This document shows, in pieces, positions 34,457 through 43,501 of a DNA stretch of 64,000 nt. The notes under the pieces were generated by a model. The model searched no databases. It saw only the letters and a list, made by a program, of their open reading frames with translations, and was not told where the DNA came from. The translations under genes and the position numbers were made by a program. Position 1 is the stretch's first letter; each line of letters starts with the position of its first letter. The DNA lies in the NCBI GenBank assembly GCA_024742475.1, contig JANSYI010000026.1, positions 62,001 to 126,000 of the forward strand. Reading direction: 5' to 3'. This stretch comes from a bacterium (GTDB lineage: Bacteria > Myxococcota_A > Polyangia > Nannocystales > Nannocystaceae).

Positions 34457-36610
34457 TCAGTTCGAGTGCGGGAGGAACGAGTGCGCCTCGGCGTACTCGA
34501 GCATCTGGGTCGCAAAGTCGCGCGGGTATTCGATCTTCACGTCCGTGATCTCGTCGCCTCGCATCACGGGCACGAGCTTGGGCTGGATGAAGCCTGCGTA
34601 CGGGGCGATCTTCAGCGCCTCGTAGCGCTGCTTGACCTCGCGATGCAGCGCGGGGTCGACCTTGACCCCGTAGCCCTCGACCAACGCCTTGGCCGCCTCG
34701 AAGTCGCCCTCGGACTTCACGCGTTGAACCTCTTCGAGCAGGTCGCCGAAGAGCCCGCGAAGCTTCTCGTAGTCGTTGACCACGAAGTACGTCTTGCCGT
34801 CCTTCTGCTTCTTCTCGACGACGTTGCCCTCTTTGCCCTTCTCGAGCACCCACTTTGCGATCATCTGTCGGTTGCGCATGTGGGCTTCCTCGAGATCTTC
34901 ACCGAGTTCGAGACGTGCGAGCTGCACCATCAGGCCGTTGCGGATGTAGTCGTCGTAGGCCGCGCGGCCCGTGTCGAGGTCTTCCATCACGCCGATCTCG
35001 ATGAGCTTGGGGTCCAGCAGGTAGTACAGCGCCACGAGGTCCGCGCGCGCCTCCTCCCACGTCGAGCTGTAGTTCTTGAGCGTCTCCTTGGGCGTCCCCA
35101 CGCCTTCGGCGAGCTTGCCCGACGCGTGGCCGATCACTTCGTGCATGTCGGTGTGCAGCGTGTCTGCGAGGTTGCCGTACTTGCGGGCACGCGCGACCTC
35201 TTCGTCGCTGAAGGAGAACTCTTCCAGGACACCGCTGGACTTCGCGCTGCTGTCGTACGCGTGCACGATGTTGCCCAGGTTCACGGACTTCGACCCGTGC
35301 TCGGCGCGGATCCAGTTGGCGTTGGGCAGGTTGATGCCGATCGGCGTGGACGGAGCGGCGTCCCCGGCCTCGGTCACGACCGTGATCACCTTCGCGGAGA
35401 TGCCCTTGACCGAGGGTTTCTTGTACGCGTCGGGAATGGAGGAGTTGTCTTCGAACCACTGCGCCGACTTGGAGATCGTGTCGATGCGCTTGCTCGCCTC
35501 GAGGTCGCGAATGCTGACGACGGACTCGAACGCGCCGCGGTAGCCCATCGGGTCGCCGTAGACCTCGATGAACCCGTTGACCACGTCGACGCGAGAGTCG
35601 GTGTCCGCGACCCAGGCGATAGAGTAGTCGTCGAACGTCTTCAGGTCCCCCGACTCGTAGTAGGCCACCAGCTGCTCCAGCGCCTTCTTCTGAGGCTCGC
35701 TCTCTGCGACCTCGATCGCCTTCTTCAGCCACTTGACGATCTCCGCGATCGCCGGCCCGTACATGCCCCCGACCTTCCAGGTGCGCTCGACGAGCTTGCC
35801 GTCGACCTTGGCGAGCTGGCTGTTGAGCCCGAACGACACCGGGCGCTTGGGGTCAGCGGGCTTCTTGGACGCGTAGAACGCCTCGACGTCTTCTTGCGTC
35901 ACGCCGGGCCCGTAGAAGTTGGTCGCCGAGCTCGCGATGAGGTCCACCTCGGGGTCGAGGTTGACGCGCTTGGGGTCGACCTTGGGATCGAACATCGGAG
36001 GCGTGATCTTGGCCAGCAGCGCCTCGACGTCCTCCCCTTCAGCCAGCGGAAGCGACTTGGGGTCGAGCTTTCGGACCTCGGCCTCGAAGAACGCCTGCGA
36101 GAACTCGGGCTGGATCTTCTTCATCGAGTAGTGGTGGTGGATGCCATTGGAGAACCACACCCGCTTCGTGTACTCGTCGAACTTCTTCCAGTCCTCGGAT
36201 GCCTGCTCCCCCTTGGCGCCGAGCATCACGGCCTCGAGCGTGCGCCGAATGGCGAGGTTGTGGCGGTAGTTCTGGTCCCAGATGATGTCCCTCCCCGCCA
36301 GCGCCGCCTGGGAGAGGAAGTAGACGAGCTTCTTCTGCGACAGAGGCAGCGCATCGAAGCCCGGGACCTGGTAGCGGAGCACCCGAAGGTCGCCGAACTG
36401 TTCGGCGAAGTACTCGAACTCGTCCTTCGCCGCGTCGGCTTCGGGCTCCCCCTCGGCGTCCTTCACCGGCTTCACTTCGGCCTTCGTCTCGGCCGTCGCG
36501 TCGGCTTTCTTCGCCGATGCGGGGTTGTTCGGTGCGCCCGCCGGCTTGTCGCCGGAGTCGCAGCCGATGGCCAACACGGAGCAGATCAACGCAGCTCGGA
36601 ACGCACGCAT
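34457..36610 (-). CDS. Dipeptidyl-peptidase III-like metallopeptidase lipoprotein (family M49)
   Basis: A 717-residue lipoprotein (SVLAIGC, Cys 17), then an Ala/Lys/Glu linker to residue 60. The zinc site is HEVIGHASGK (the HExxxH form typical of M49, where most metallopeptidases have HExxH), with the third ligand Glu in WEEARADLVALYYL. M49 enzymes remove dipeptides from the N-terminus of short peptides. Strand segments NLPNANWIRAEHGSKSV and YGDPMGYRGAFESVV also fit bacterial DPP III. Cytosolic family members lack a signal peptide, so this one probably works in the periplasm or at the outer membrane. Confidence 0.9.
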   Translation of the reverse strand: MRAFRAALICSVLAIGCDSGDKPAGAPNNPASAKKADATAETKAEVKPVKDAEGEPEADAAKDEFEYFAEQFGDLRVLRYQVPGFDALPLSQKKLVYFLSQAALAGRDIIWDQNYRHNLAIRRTLEAVMLGAKGEQASEDWKKFDEYTKRVWFSNGIHHHYSMKKIQPEFSQAFFEAEVRKLDPKSLPLAEGEDVEALLAKITPPMFDPKVDPKRVNLDPEVDLIASSATNFYGPGVTQEDVEAFYASKKPADPKRPVSFGLNSQLAKVDGKLVERTWKVGGMYGPAIAEIVKWLKKAIEVAESEPQKKALEQLVAYYESGDLKTFDDYSIAWVADTDSRVDVVNGFIEVYGDPMGYRGAFESVVSIRDLEASKRIDTISKSAQWFEDNSSIPDAYKKPSVKGISAKVITVVTEAGDAAPSTPIGINLPNANWIRAEHGSKSVNLGNIVHAYDSSAKSSGVLEEFSFSDEEVARARKYGNLADTLHTDMHEVIGHASGKLAEGVGTPKETLKNYSSTWEEARADLVALYYLLDPKLIEIGVMEDLDTGRAAYDDYIRNGLMVQLARLELGEDLEEAHMRNRQMIAKWVLEKGKEGNVVEKKQKDGKTYFVVNDYEKLRGLFGDLLEEVQRVKSEGDFEAAKALVEGYGVKVDPALHREVKQRYEALKIAPYAGFIQPKLVPVMRGDEITDVKIEYPRDFATQMLEYAEAHSFLPHSN

Positions 36611-36692
36611 GGTGGACAGAAGACCCGATGCGTCCGCCCCACCGCAACGCCCCCGCCGTGCCTCCGCTCACGTACCCGGACGCGCGACGCTT

Positions 36693-38165
36693 CTAGATGC
36701 CGTAGACGGGATCGACCTCTTTGCGGCGGTCGCGAACGGGCTGGTCGCCCTTGTGGATGCGAACCGTGGTGCCGAGGTGCTCGGTGGACTCGTAGCCGTG
36801 AATCCACCCGGCGGGCAGCTTGGGCGTCGTCAACGAGAACACGCGCTGGGCGTCCTTGGGGCTGAGGTTCACGCACCCGTGGCTGATGGGGCGCCCGAAC
36901 CCGTTGTGCCAGTAGGCGCTGTGAAGCGCGAAGCTGCCCAGGAAGTACTGCACGTGAGGCACGGCCTGCACGTCGTAGAAGTCGTCCGCGCCCGGCGAGC
37001 TGCTCATGCTGCCCACGGCGAGCTTGTTGCGGATGCGAAACAGGCCGCGCGGCGTGGGGCTCTTGAGGCCCGAGGAGACCATGGTGGCAAAGATGGCCTC
37101 GTCGCCGAGCATGACGCTGAGCACCTGCTGCTCGAGGTCCACGTCGATCCAGATGTCGCCGGCACCGACCTCGGGGGGGCGCTCGGTGGGCGCCGCGAAC
37201 ACCCGCACGTCGGACGCCGAGATGAACGCGCCGCTGCTCAGCTTGTACCAGCCGTCCGTGTCGGCGGGTTCGAGGAGAAGCTGCTCGTGATACCCGACCT
37301 GCGCGGCGAGCTCGGAGTCCTGGCTCGCGCGGCTGTAGGCGGCGGCCTCGGGCCAGTTGGATGCCCAGGCGAGGACCTTGCCCTCGGGCACCGGCTCCGC
37401 CTCGAGATCGCGACCTTCGAAGCGACTGGGCTGGAAGCGGCGGACGTCTTTCTCGCGGACGGCGCGGCGGTTCCCGTCGATGAGGTAGACCTGCCCGTCG
37501 ACCCGTCGGCGGATCTTGAAGGCGTAGTCGACACCCTTCTTCATGGTGCCCACCGGCGCGTCGCCGTTGCGGGCGGCCCTGAGGTTCTTGAAGATGGGCG
37601 CGGGGTCGTTCGCCTTGGCCTTGGCGTAGAAGAACGGGGTGAGCTGGGCCCGCATCTTGGGCAGCGCGTACGCGTTGGCGCCGTCGCCCTTCCGGGTGTT
37701 GGTCATGCAGGCATACCCGTGGTGCCCCAGGTCGGCCCAGCCGAGCTCGCCCTCGCACCCGGGGCCTTCGACGTAGCCGTGGACGTCGAACGCCGCGGCC
37801 ATCGGGATGCGTCCGCGGATCGGGGCATCGGAGGTGGGCTTGGCGTACACGGTGAGCTGTTGCCGCGCGATGCGACGACCGATGGGCTCGGACTCGGGCT
37901 CGACGTCGAGCGCGGGTTCGGGCGCGGACGCGCGCGCCGGCGCAGGGCCGTCGACGAGATCTGGCGCGGGCGCAAACTCGTCGGGCTCTTCGCCGGTCTC
38001 GCCGCCCTCCTCGTCGAGAACGACGGTGCGCCGCTCGGATTCGCTCAGGACGTCGTTCTCGCTCGTCTCCGCCTTGGCCCCGGCCTCCGGCTGTTCGGCC
38101 GAAGCAGAACTGCAGCTCGCGATTGCGAGGGCACAGAGGGCAACAAAGGAGAAGGAGCGTTTCAT
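36693..38165 (-). CDS. L,D-transpeptidase lipoprotein (YkuD family)
   Basis: A 490-residue protein with a lipoprotein-like signal (CALAIASC, Cys 18), an acidic linker (residues 20-90) and an SH3-like strand region (RRIARQQLTVYAKPTSDAPIRGRI) that may bind the cell wall. The C-terminal YkuD domain has SFALHSAYWHNGFGRPISHGC, containing the catalytic His and Cys, followed by VNLSPKDAQRVF. These enzymes form 3-3 crosslinks in peptidoglycan or attach lipoproteins to it. The start ATG at 38165 gives the signal peptide. Two copies of a CTAGG-containing motif lie upstream. Confidence 0.9.
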   Translation of the reverse strand: MKRSFSFVALCALAIASCSSASAEQPEAGAKAETSENDVLSESERRTVVLDEEGGETGEEPDEFAPAPDLVDGPAPARASAPEPALDVEPESEPIGRRIARQQLTVYAKPTSDAPIRGRIPMAAAFDVHGYVEGPGCEGELGWADLGHHGYACMTNTRKGDGANAYALPKMRAQLTPFFYAKAKANDPAPIFKNLRAARNGDAPVGTMKKGVDYAFKIRRRVDGQVYLIDGNRRAVREKDVRRFQPSRFEGRDLEAEPVPEGKVLAWASNWPEAAAYSRASQDSELAAQVGYHEQLLLEPADTDGWYKLSSGAFISASDVRVFAAPTERPPEVGAGDIWIDVDLEQQVLSVMLGDEAIFATMVSSGLKSPTPRGLFRIRNKLAVGSMSSSPGADDFYDVQAVPHVQYFLGSFALHSAYWHNGFGRPISHGCVNLSPKDAQRVFSLTTPKLPAGWIHGYESTEHLGTTVRIHKGDQPVRDRRKEVDPVYGI

Positions 38166-38298
38166 CGTGTCTACCGGTGTGAGTAATTGTGGCACTGAGA
38201 CATCGCGGACGCGAGAATGCGACCGAGACGGGACATCACTGGATCGACGCGCACGCGCGGGCTCGCTCACTTGGGCGACGGCACCGGTTCGTGCTGCT

Positions 38299-38390
38299 CT
38301 AGGTCAGACGGCCTAGAGCCGGGCTTATTCGGCTGCGTGTGGTTTTGTGTCGACATTCCCCGCACGCCCATCCTGCCTAGGCAAGACGGC
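38299..38390 (-). promoter_or_regulatory. Repeated CTAGGnnAGACGGC motif upstream of the L,D-transpeptidase gene
   Basis: CTAGGnnAGACGGC occurs at 38299-38312 and 38377-38390, 78 bases apart. The first copy is part of the inverted repeat GCTCTAGG/CCTAGAGC (38296-38319) and the second overlaps the palindrome TGCCTAGGCA (38374-38383). The rest of the 286-base gap (38166-38451) contains a run of seven T at about 38423 but no gene. The motifs lie about 130-225 bases before the L,D-transpeptidase start. Their function is unknown; operators or decayed terminators are both possible. Confidence 0.4.
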
Positions 38391-38451
38391 GGTCTCAGCA
38401 AGGTGTCGCAGGCCAGCCGCGATTTTTTTCTCGGCCAGGCGCAGGACGCGA

Positions 38452-39186
38452 TCAGTCGAACACGGCCGGATGCGCGGATTCGAACGCAGGCTCTGGAGGC
38501 GGTAGGAACGGATCTGCGGGCCGCTCGCGCGCCGAGGTCTCTCGCCGCGATCCCCCAAGCGCGAGCACGAGCCCGAGCCGTGGCCCCCAGCGGAACGAGC
38601 AGTAGTCGAGGACGGGGATCGGCTCGGCGCCCACCGCAGAGGGCTGATACTCGAAGCGCTCGTTGCACTGACCGGTGGGGAAGAGCCCGGTGAAGCCGAC
38701 GCCCAGGTCGATCCACACCGGACCGCCCACGCCGATGTACGCGCCGGGGCCCGCCGTCCACTGCCCGTAGACGCCGTTGTCGTTGTTGAGAAACACCGGC
38801 CCCAACCCAGCGAACACGTACGGCGAGAAGCGGGGGCGCCGGAGAAAGACCCACTGGGCGGTGGGGGTCAGGCTGAACACGTTGGTGGGAACTTGGTTCT
38901 CGAGGTCGGGGAGGTCGTTCTTGAGCGACTTCGAGTAGATCAAGATCTCGTCGTCGACCTGCAGGCCCAAGGAGAAGCCGTTGGCGATGTAGTAGCCCGC
39001 GCCGAGCCCGAAGCTCAGCGAGACCAGGTCTTGGCTGTAGCCAAAGCCGAACCCGAAGTTGGGGACGATGGTGCCTTGGGCCCATGGCCGGCCACGTTCG
39101 TCCTCCGCCGCCTCGGCGAGCGACGGCATGCCCAGCCACGCCGCTGCCGCGACGAGCCCGGTCGCCACGAGTCGAGCCAGATCCAC
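38452..39186 (-). CDS. Small outer-membrane beta-barrel-like protein
   Basis: A 244-residue exported protein with a signal peptide ending near residue 26 (LGMPSLAEA). The mature part has alternating hydrophobic strands (NFGFGFGYSQDLVSLSFGLGAGYY, TAQWVFLRRPRFSPYVFAG split by a turn, GAYIGVGGPVWIDLGVGFTG), as in small barrels of the OmpA/OprH type. The C-terminal 30 residues are Pro/Glu-rich, which is atypical for a barrel terminus. A Cys pair near GQCNERFEY and LDYCSFRW could be disulphide linked. No family name can be given. Confidence 0.7.
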   Translation of the reverse strand: MDLARLVATGLVAAAAWLGMPSLAEAAEDERGRPWAQGTIVPNFGFGFGYSQDLVSLSFGLGAGYYIANGFSLGLQVDDEILIYSKSLKNDLPDLENQVPTNVFSLTPTAQWVFLRRPRFSPYVFAGLGPVFLNNDNGVYGQWTAGPGAYIGVGGPVWIDLGVGFTGLFPTGQCNERFEYQPSAVGAEPIPVLDYCSFRWGPRLGLVLALGGSRRETSARERPADPFLPPPEPAFESAHPAVFD

Positions 39187-39455
39187 GGCTGCATCTTAAG
39201 GCGGGAGGGCGCGCGTTGGCCAGAGACGGGGAATCCACGTCAACGGTGTCGCGACTCGCGACTCGCCGTGCTGCAGCGTGCAACGGTGCGCCCCACCGAA
39301 CCCAGCGAGACCCGGCGGCCACGGGCTCGGCACGGTTGTTGTACTGACCACAGGGCGAACGGCGAGCGGAGAAAACTGCCCTGCAGCTCACGAATTCGCG
39401 GCCCTATCGGCCACCAACGTTCGTGGGCCTCGCCGGCCCCCCGGAGACGACGAAC

Positions 39456-40280
39456 ATGAGCCTGATTCGACGAAGCATGATTGGACTTGCCCTCGGTGCC
39501 GCGTTGCTCGCCAGCAGCGACGCCAATGCCAGGATCGACGAGTGTGGCGGGGCGCACATCGAGCGTGGCGCGTCGTGTGAGCTTCGCTATGAAGCGTCCT
39601 GCGAGGGCAGCTGCGACATCGATGCAGCGCTCACCGCATGTGCGGCAGACCTGCAGGCCGCGTGCTCGGGGCAGTGCGACGTGGATGCCGACATCTCCTG
39701 CACCAGCGACTGCCGGCCGGCGTGCGAGGCCGAGTGTTCGGCCAACCCAGGCGCCTTCGACTGCGCCGCGTCGTGCCAACTCGACTGCGAGGGCAGCTGC
39801 GCCGCGTCGTGCGAAGGATCGGACGACTCCGCCGAGTGCCGAGCGTCATGCGAGTCCACGTGCTCGGCCGAGTGCGATGCCAGCTGCGAGGTGCAAGCGC
39901 CCGATGCCGACTGTGTCGCGCAGTGTGAGGGCTGCTGCGGTGGATCCTGCACCGCCGAGGTGAACCTCGACTGCCAGATCTCCTGTCAGGCTGAGGGGTA
40001 CGCAGCGTGCCAAGACGCGTTCGCCGAAGAGTGCGCGAGCAACTGCACCGCGAGCGGCAGCATCTTCTGCGACGGTCAATACATCGACGCCGACGACACC
40101 GACGCGTGCATCGACGCGCTGGAGGCCGAGGGCATCCGGGTCGAATCGACCGTCGACCTCTCGGGACTCTTCGAGGGCGAAGCGGCATGCGCCGTCCAGC
40201 CCGGTGGCAAGGGCGGCAACTGGGGCGTCCTGGGCGTCTTGTTCGGGCTCGGCCTGTTCGCGGCGCGACGCAAGCGCTGA
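39456..40280 (+). CDS. Cys-rich surface protein with C-terminal sorting-like signal
   Basis: A 274-residue protein with an N-terminal signal peptide (IGLALGAALLASSDANA) and more than 35 Cys in the mature part, arranged as short C-x3-C and C-x3-C-x3-C modules (ASCEGSCD, CTSDCRPACEAEC, CESTCSAECDASCE). The C-terminus has a Gly-rich stretch (PGGKGG), a hydrophobic helix (WGVLGVLFGLGLFAA) and RRKR. This three-part tail is the plan of surface-sorting signals such as MYXO-CTERM and GlyGly-CTERM. The start at ATG 39456 has GGAG about 9 bases upstream. It is likely exposed on the outer surface with many disulphides. Confidence 0.75.
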   Translation: MSLIRRSMIGLALGAALLASSDANARIDECGGAHIERGASCELRYEASCEGSCDIDAALTACAADLQAACSGQCDVDADISCTSDCRPACEAECSANPGAFDCAASCQLDCEGSCAASCEGSDDSAECRASCESTCSAECDASCEVQAPDADCVAQCEGCCGGSCTAEVNLDCQISCQAEGYAACQDAFAEECASNCTASGSIFCDGQYIDADDTDACIDALEAEGIRVESTVDLSGLFEGEAACAVQPGGKGGNWGVLGVLFGLGLFAARRKR

Positions 40281-40323
40281 GCCCTTTTCTTTCGGTGGCC
40301 GGTTGGGCGATGCTCTCGGGGAC

Positions 40324-40719
40324 GTGAACCCGAACGACGTCGAGACGTTCAAAGCCCTGCTGGTGCGCCGACGGGCCGAGCTCCTTGCCGAGGGCGACGT
40401 CGAGCTCGTGCCCGAGAACGCTGGCGACGACACCGCGCGCAAGGTCGACGAAGACGCGGCCCCCCTCGCGGAGATGAACCAGGTCATCGCCTCGAAGCGA
40501 AACCTCGAGCGCACCAGACAGCTCGAGGCGATCAGCGAAGCGCTCGACCTCATCGCCGAGGAGCCCGACGACTACGGCCAGTGCGAAGACTGCAGCGAAC
40601 CGATCAAGCGGCGTCGACTGGAGCTGATGCCCTGGGTGACGCTGTGTATCCGCTGCGCCGAGCAGCACGAACGCGCCGCCGCCTCCGGACGGCGCCGCCA
40701 CATCACCGACTACAAATGA
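40324..40719 (+). CDS. DksA/TraR family zinc-finger protein
   Basis: A 131-residue protein. The N-terminal helical part (TFKALLVRRRAELLAEGD through EMNQVIASKRNLERTRQLEAISEAL) matches the coiled-coil region of the DksA/TraR family, and the zinc finger has CEDC and CIRC separated by 17 residues. DksA enters the RNA polymerase secondary channel and, with ppGpp, changes promoter selection. The two acidic tip residues of DksA cannot be assigned with confidence. The GTG at 40324 was taken. The stop overlaps the next gene (ATGA). Confidence 0.87.
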   Translation: MNPNDVETFKALLVRRRAELLAEGDVELVPENAGDDTARKVDEDAAPLAEMNQVIASKRNLERTRQLEAISEALDLIAEEPDDYGQCEDCSEPIKRRRLELMPWVTLCIRCAEQHERAAASGRRRHITDYK

Positions 40720-41885
40720 CGCGCAGGCTCCTCACCCTCGCCACACTTCTCCTCGCTCCACTCGCCTGTGGCGAGAGTTCGGGAGAGGTCGCACCGATCC
40801 CGGAGTCTCTCCGCGGAGCCTACGGGCGGACGGACGTCGACGCGTTCCTCCCCACGCTCGGGCTCGAGGTCGACGTCGACACGCTGAGGTATTCGGAGCT
40901 GACCGTGAAGGTCGTCGCGGGCAAGGAGCTCCCCAACGGCTCGTACCAGGTGGACGAGGCCGAGCTGCGGTGGGCAAAGGACGCCGGCAGCAAGGAGCCC
41001 AAGACGTGCAAGGGCACCATCGACCGCCAAGGCTCACGACTGCTGCTCACGTTGTTCAAGATGGGCAGCGACGCCAAGTGCGAGTCGAGCCTGGACGGAG
41101 AGTGGGAGGCGTGGTCGCTCGTCGACGAGATCCCCGAGTCCATGGCCGGGTCGTACGGGCGCAAGGACCCCTACGCCGTCGCCGAGGGGCTTCGCCTCGA
41201 GGGCAAAGAACTCATCCCGACGAGCGGCAAGCCGATGACGCTCGACGAAGCCGTCATGTTCGAGTCCAAGCGCGACCACGTCATCGTGCGCAAGGGAACC
41301 TTCGGCGAGACCCAGTGCACCGGTTCGATCGACCTGGTCGACGGGTGGGTCTCCGGAAAGCTCGAGCCCGTGGACGACTCGGGGACTCACTGCCCTTCCG
41401 TGTTTGGCCAACGCTGGACGATCGAGACAGGGCAGATTCCCAAGGGAGCGCTGTCGAACGGGAAGGTCAGCCTCGAGGTCCACGGCGAAGCCGTACTGCT
41501 CAAGAGCCTCGATGAGCAGAACCTCAAGTGCGAGCAGGCGATCCTCCGCACCGCAAACCGCAAGGTGACGCAGAGCGGACGTGATGGCATCCCGGTCATG
41601 GGCGGCCAGGTGTTGGTGCTTCACGAAGCGAAACCGACCTCGGGCGCCTCGGCATGCGCCGACCGACTCGGCGGGCTGGCGATGGCGCAGTGCGAGGAGT
41701 ACCTCGGCGTGCCCTGTGACGAAGGCATGCTCAGCGCCGCGGCGCATGAAGCCGACGACGTGAAGTGCCCATCCCACATCATCATCGGCGACGCCGAGGG
41801 CGGGAAGCGAAAGATCGCCCTGTTGCCGCAGTCGCTCGAGAACGCGGTCTGCTGGGAGCTCAAGGAGCCGCTGGCCGCGAAGTGA
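40716..41885 (+). CDS. Lipoprotein of unknown function
   Basis: A 389-residue lipoprotein (LLLAPLACG, Cys 18). It contains two related beta-rich halves: SLRGAYGRTDVDAF near residue 30 and SMAGSYGRKDPYAV near 145, each followed by strands and a late conserved Cys (TCKGTIDRQGSRL, QCTGSIDLVDGWV). These suggest an internal duplication. The C-terminal part has six more Cys. The ATG overlaps the stop of the DksA-like gene, so the two are co-expressed, although their jobs look unrelated. Confidence 0.75.
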   Translation: MTRRLLTLATLLLAPLACGESSGEVAPIPESLRGAYGRTDVDAFLPTLGLEVDVDTLRYSELTVKVVAGKELPNGSYQVDEAELRWAKDAGSKEPKTCKGTIDRQGSRLLLTLFKMGSDAKCESSLDGEWEAWSLVDEIPESMAGSYGRKDPYAVAEGLRLEGKELIPTSGKPMTLDEAVMFESKRDHVIVRKGTFGETQCTGSIDLVDGWVSGKLEPVDDSGTHCPSVFGQRWTIETGQIPKGALSNGKVSLEVHGEAVLLKSLDEQNLKCEQAILRTANRKVTQSGRDGIPVMGGQVLVLHEAKPTSGASACADRLGGLAMAQCEEYLGVPCDEGMLSAAAHEADDVKCPSHIIIGDAEGGKRKIALLPQSLENAVCWELKEPLAAK

Positions 41886-41919
41886 GCCCCCCACAAGGGA
41901 CTGGAAGCCGACCGCCGGC

Positions 41920-42948
41920 CTACTCGCAGTCGAGGCGCTCGAGCACGCGCTCGACGGCCGTGGCGTATCGGCCACTTGGGTAGCGACGCTGGTGGGCCGC
42001 GAAGTGGTCGCACGCCGCGAGCGTGTCTTCGGCGGCCCGCAACAGCTCACCAAGTTCGTAGCTGAGGACCTGGGCTGTCCGGCGATCCCAGGGGCGGCGA
42101 AGGGCTCGGCGGACCTCGGTGATCGCGGCGCCGTAGCGTTTCTCGGCTCGCAGCGCGGTCACGCGCTCGATGATCGCCGCGGCCTGCTTCTGGGTCCCGC
42201 GACGAGCTCGCTTGCGGACGGGCGGGGGGACGTCGGGCTCGACGAACTCGACTTCGGGGCCTGGCGCGAGCTGGGGCTCGGGCCAAGAGAGACGCTCGCC
42301 GGGCAGGACGTCTTGGACGGACCCGTCGGCGCGGTGAAAGCGGATCTTGCCTTCGAGCAGATCGACGTGGCCACCATCGGGGCGCTGTTCGACCGCAAAG
42401 CGCGTGCCGACGACCTCGATGCGTCCGTGGCTGACCGCGACCTCGATGGGCGCCTCGCCCTCGGGGACCTCGTCGACCTCGAACAGCACCTTTCCTGACG
42501 ACACCCGCACGTTGCGGCCCTCGGCCTTCACCGTGGCGGGCTCCCAGACGTGCACGCTCATGTGCGGGGCGACCAGGCTGCACTGCGCCGCGAGATCCGA
42601 GGCGCCATCGTGCTGGCCCAGGACACAGCCGCCGCGACCCTCGACGACGAAGGCACCCACCGCGGGCGCGGCCGCGACGACGAGCGGGGCAGCGGCTGGC
42701 GCCGGCTCGGACTCGGCCTCGGCCTCGGGCCAGCGGTTCCCCACGACGGCGAGCACGAGCGCCGCACCGGCGACGAACGATGCGACCGGGACCCACCGGC
42801 GCCAACGCGCGCGGCGCTTGGATTCATGGTTGCGGATGGCGAGCTGGACGCGGTTGCGCGCGCCGACCGGCATGCCCTGTGCGCTGCGCTGCTGTTCGAG
42901 CGCCTCGAGCAGCTCGACGAGATCGGGCTTGGGTCGGCGCTCATCCAT
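41920..42948 (-). CDS. FecR-like sigma factor regulator
   Basis: A 342-residue inner-membrane protein. Residues 1-50 are a cytoplasmic, Arg-rich, helical region; one membrane segment lies at about 52-70 (VPVASFVAGAALVLAVVG). The periplasmic part has a FecR-type beta-domain (about 105-225: VSVHVW-like strands, EGRNVRVSSGKVLFEVDE, IEVVGTRFAVEQ, VDLLEGKIRF). The last 90 residues are helical and TPR-like (RYGAAITEVRRALRRPW). FecR proteins bind and control an ECF sigma factor. The start overlaps the end of the sigma gene by 8 bases. Confidence 0.83.
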   Translation of the reverse strand: MDERRPKPDLVELLEALEQQRSAQGMPVGARNRVQLAIRNHESKRRARWRRWVPVASFVAGAALVLAVVGNRWPEAEAESEPAPAAAPLVVAAAPAVGAFVVEGRGGCVLGQHDGASDLAAQCSLVAPHMSVHVWEPATVKAEGRNVRVSSGKVLFEVDEVPEGEAPIEVAVSHGRIEVVGTRFAVEQRPDGGHVDLLEGKIRFHRADGSVQDVLPGERLSWPEPQLAPGPEVEFVEPDVPPPVRKRARRGTQKQAAAIIERVTALRAEKRYGAAITEVRRALRRPWDRRTAQVLSYELGELLRAAEDTLAACDHFAAHQRRYPSGRYATAVERVLERLDCE

Positions 42949-43501
42949 GAGGCACCTCCCATCCGGCAGCCCGCACCCTTGCCTCGGCGCGCGCGATCAG
43001 CTTGGAGATGTAGCCCTTGCTGTGGCCGAGCACTTCGGCGATTTCGGTCTGCTTCTTTCCGTCGAGCACGTGCATCGAGAACGCGACACGCTCCTTGGGA
43101 GGAAGGCTGGCCAGCACGGCCCCGGCCTGCTCGAGGCCCTGACGCGCCGCAGTGACCCGCTCGGGGTTGCGGCCGTCTTCGCTGCGACGACCGAGGAGCC
43201 ATCGCACGGGCGCCGAGTTGCGCAGTCGTTCGCCGCGCAGTCGGTTGAGGCAGCGATTGGTGGTGACCCGGTAGAACCACGGCTCCATCGCGCGATCGTC
43301 TTCGAGCTGCGCGAGCGCGTCGAAGAGCCGGAGGAACACCTCTTGCGTGACGTCTTCGGCCCACGCATGGCAGCCGCCGCCGTATCGCAGCGCGAGTCGG
43401 TAGACGAACTCGCGGTGCTGCACGTAGAGCGCCTCGACCCGCTCGGTCGCCGCCGCGTCGGTGGCATCGAGCGCGTCGGGTGTGGACAGGGGCTCGGTCA
43501 C
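42941..43501 (-). CDS. ECF-type RNA polymerase sigma factor
   Basis: A 186-residue sigma factor. Region 2 has VYRLALRYGGGCHAWAEDV and TQEVFLRLFDAL, then WFYRVTTNRCLNRLRGERL. Region 4 has ASLPPKERVAFSMHVLDGK and the helix-turn-helix KQTEIAEVLGHSKGYISKLI. The GTG at 43501 was chosen because it forms a GTGA overlap with the stop of the upstream outer-membrane gene; an ATG at 43519 would add six residues. The gene lies in an operon between that gene and the FecR-like regulator, so the three are a probable signalling unit. Confidence 0.92.
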   Translation of the reverse strand: MTEPLSTPDALDATDAAATERVEALYVQHREFVYRLALRYGGGCHAWAEDVTQEVFLRLFDALAQLEDDRAMEPWFYRVTTNRCLNRLRGERLRNSAPVRWLLGRRSEDGRNPERVTAARQGLEQAGAVLASLPPKERVAFSMHVLDGKKQTEIAEVLGHSKGYISKLIARAEARVRAAGWEVPHG

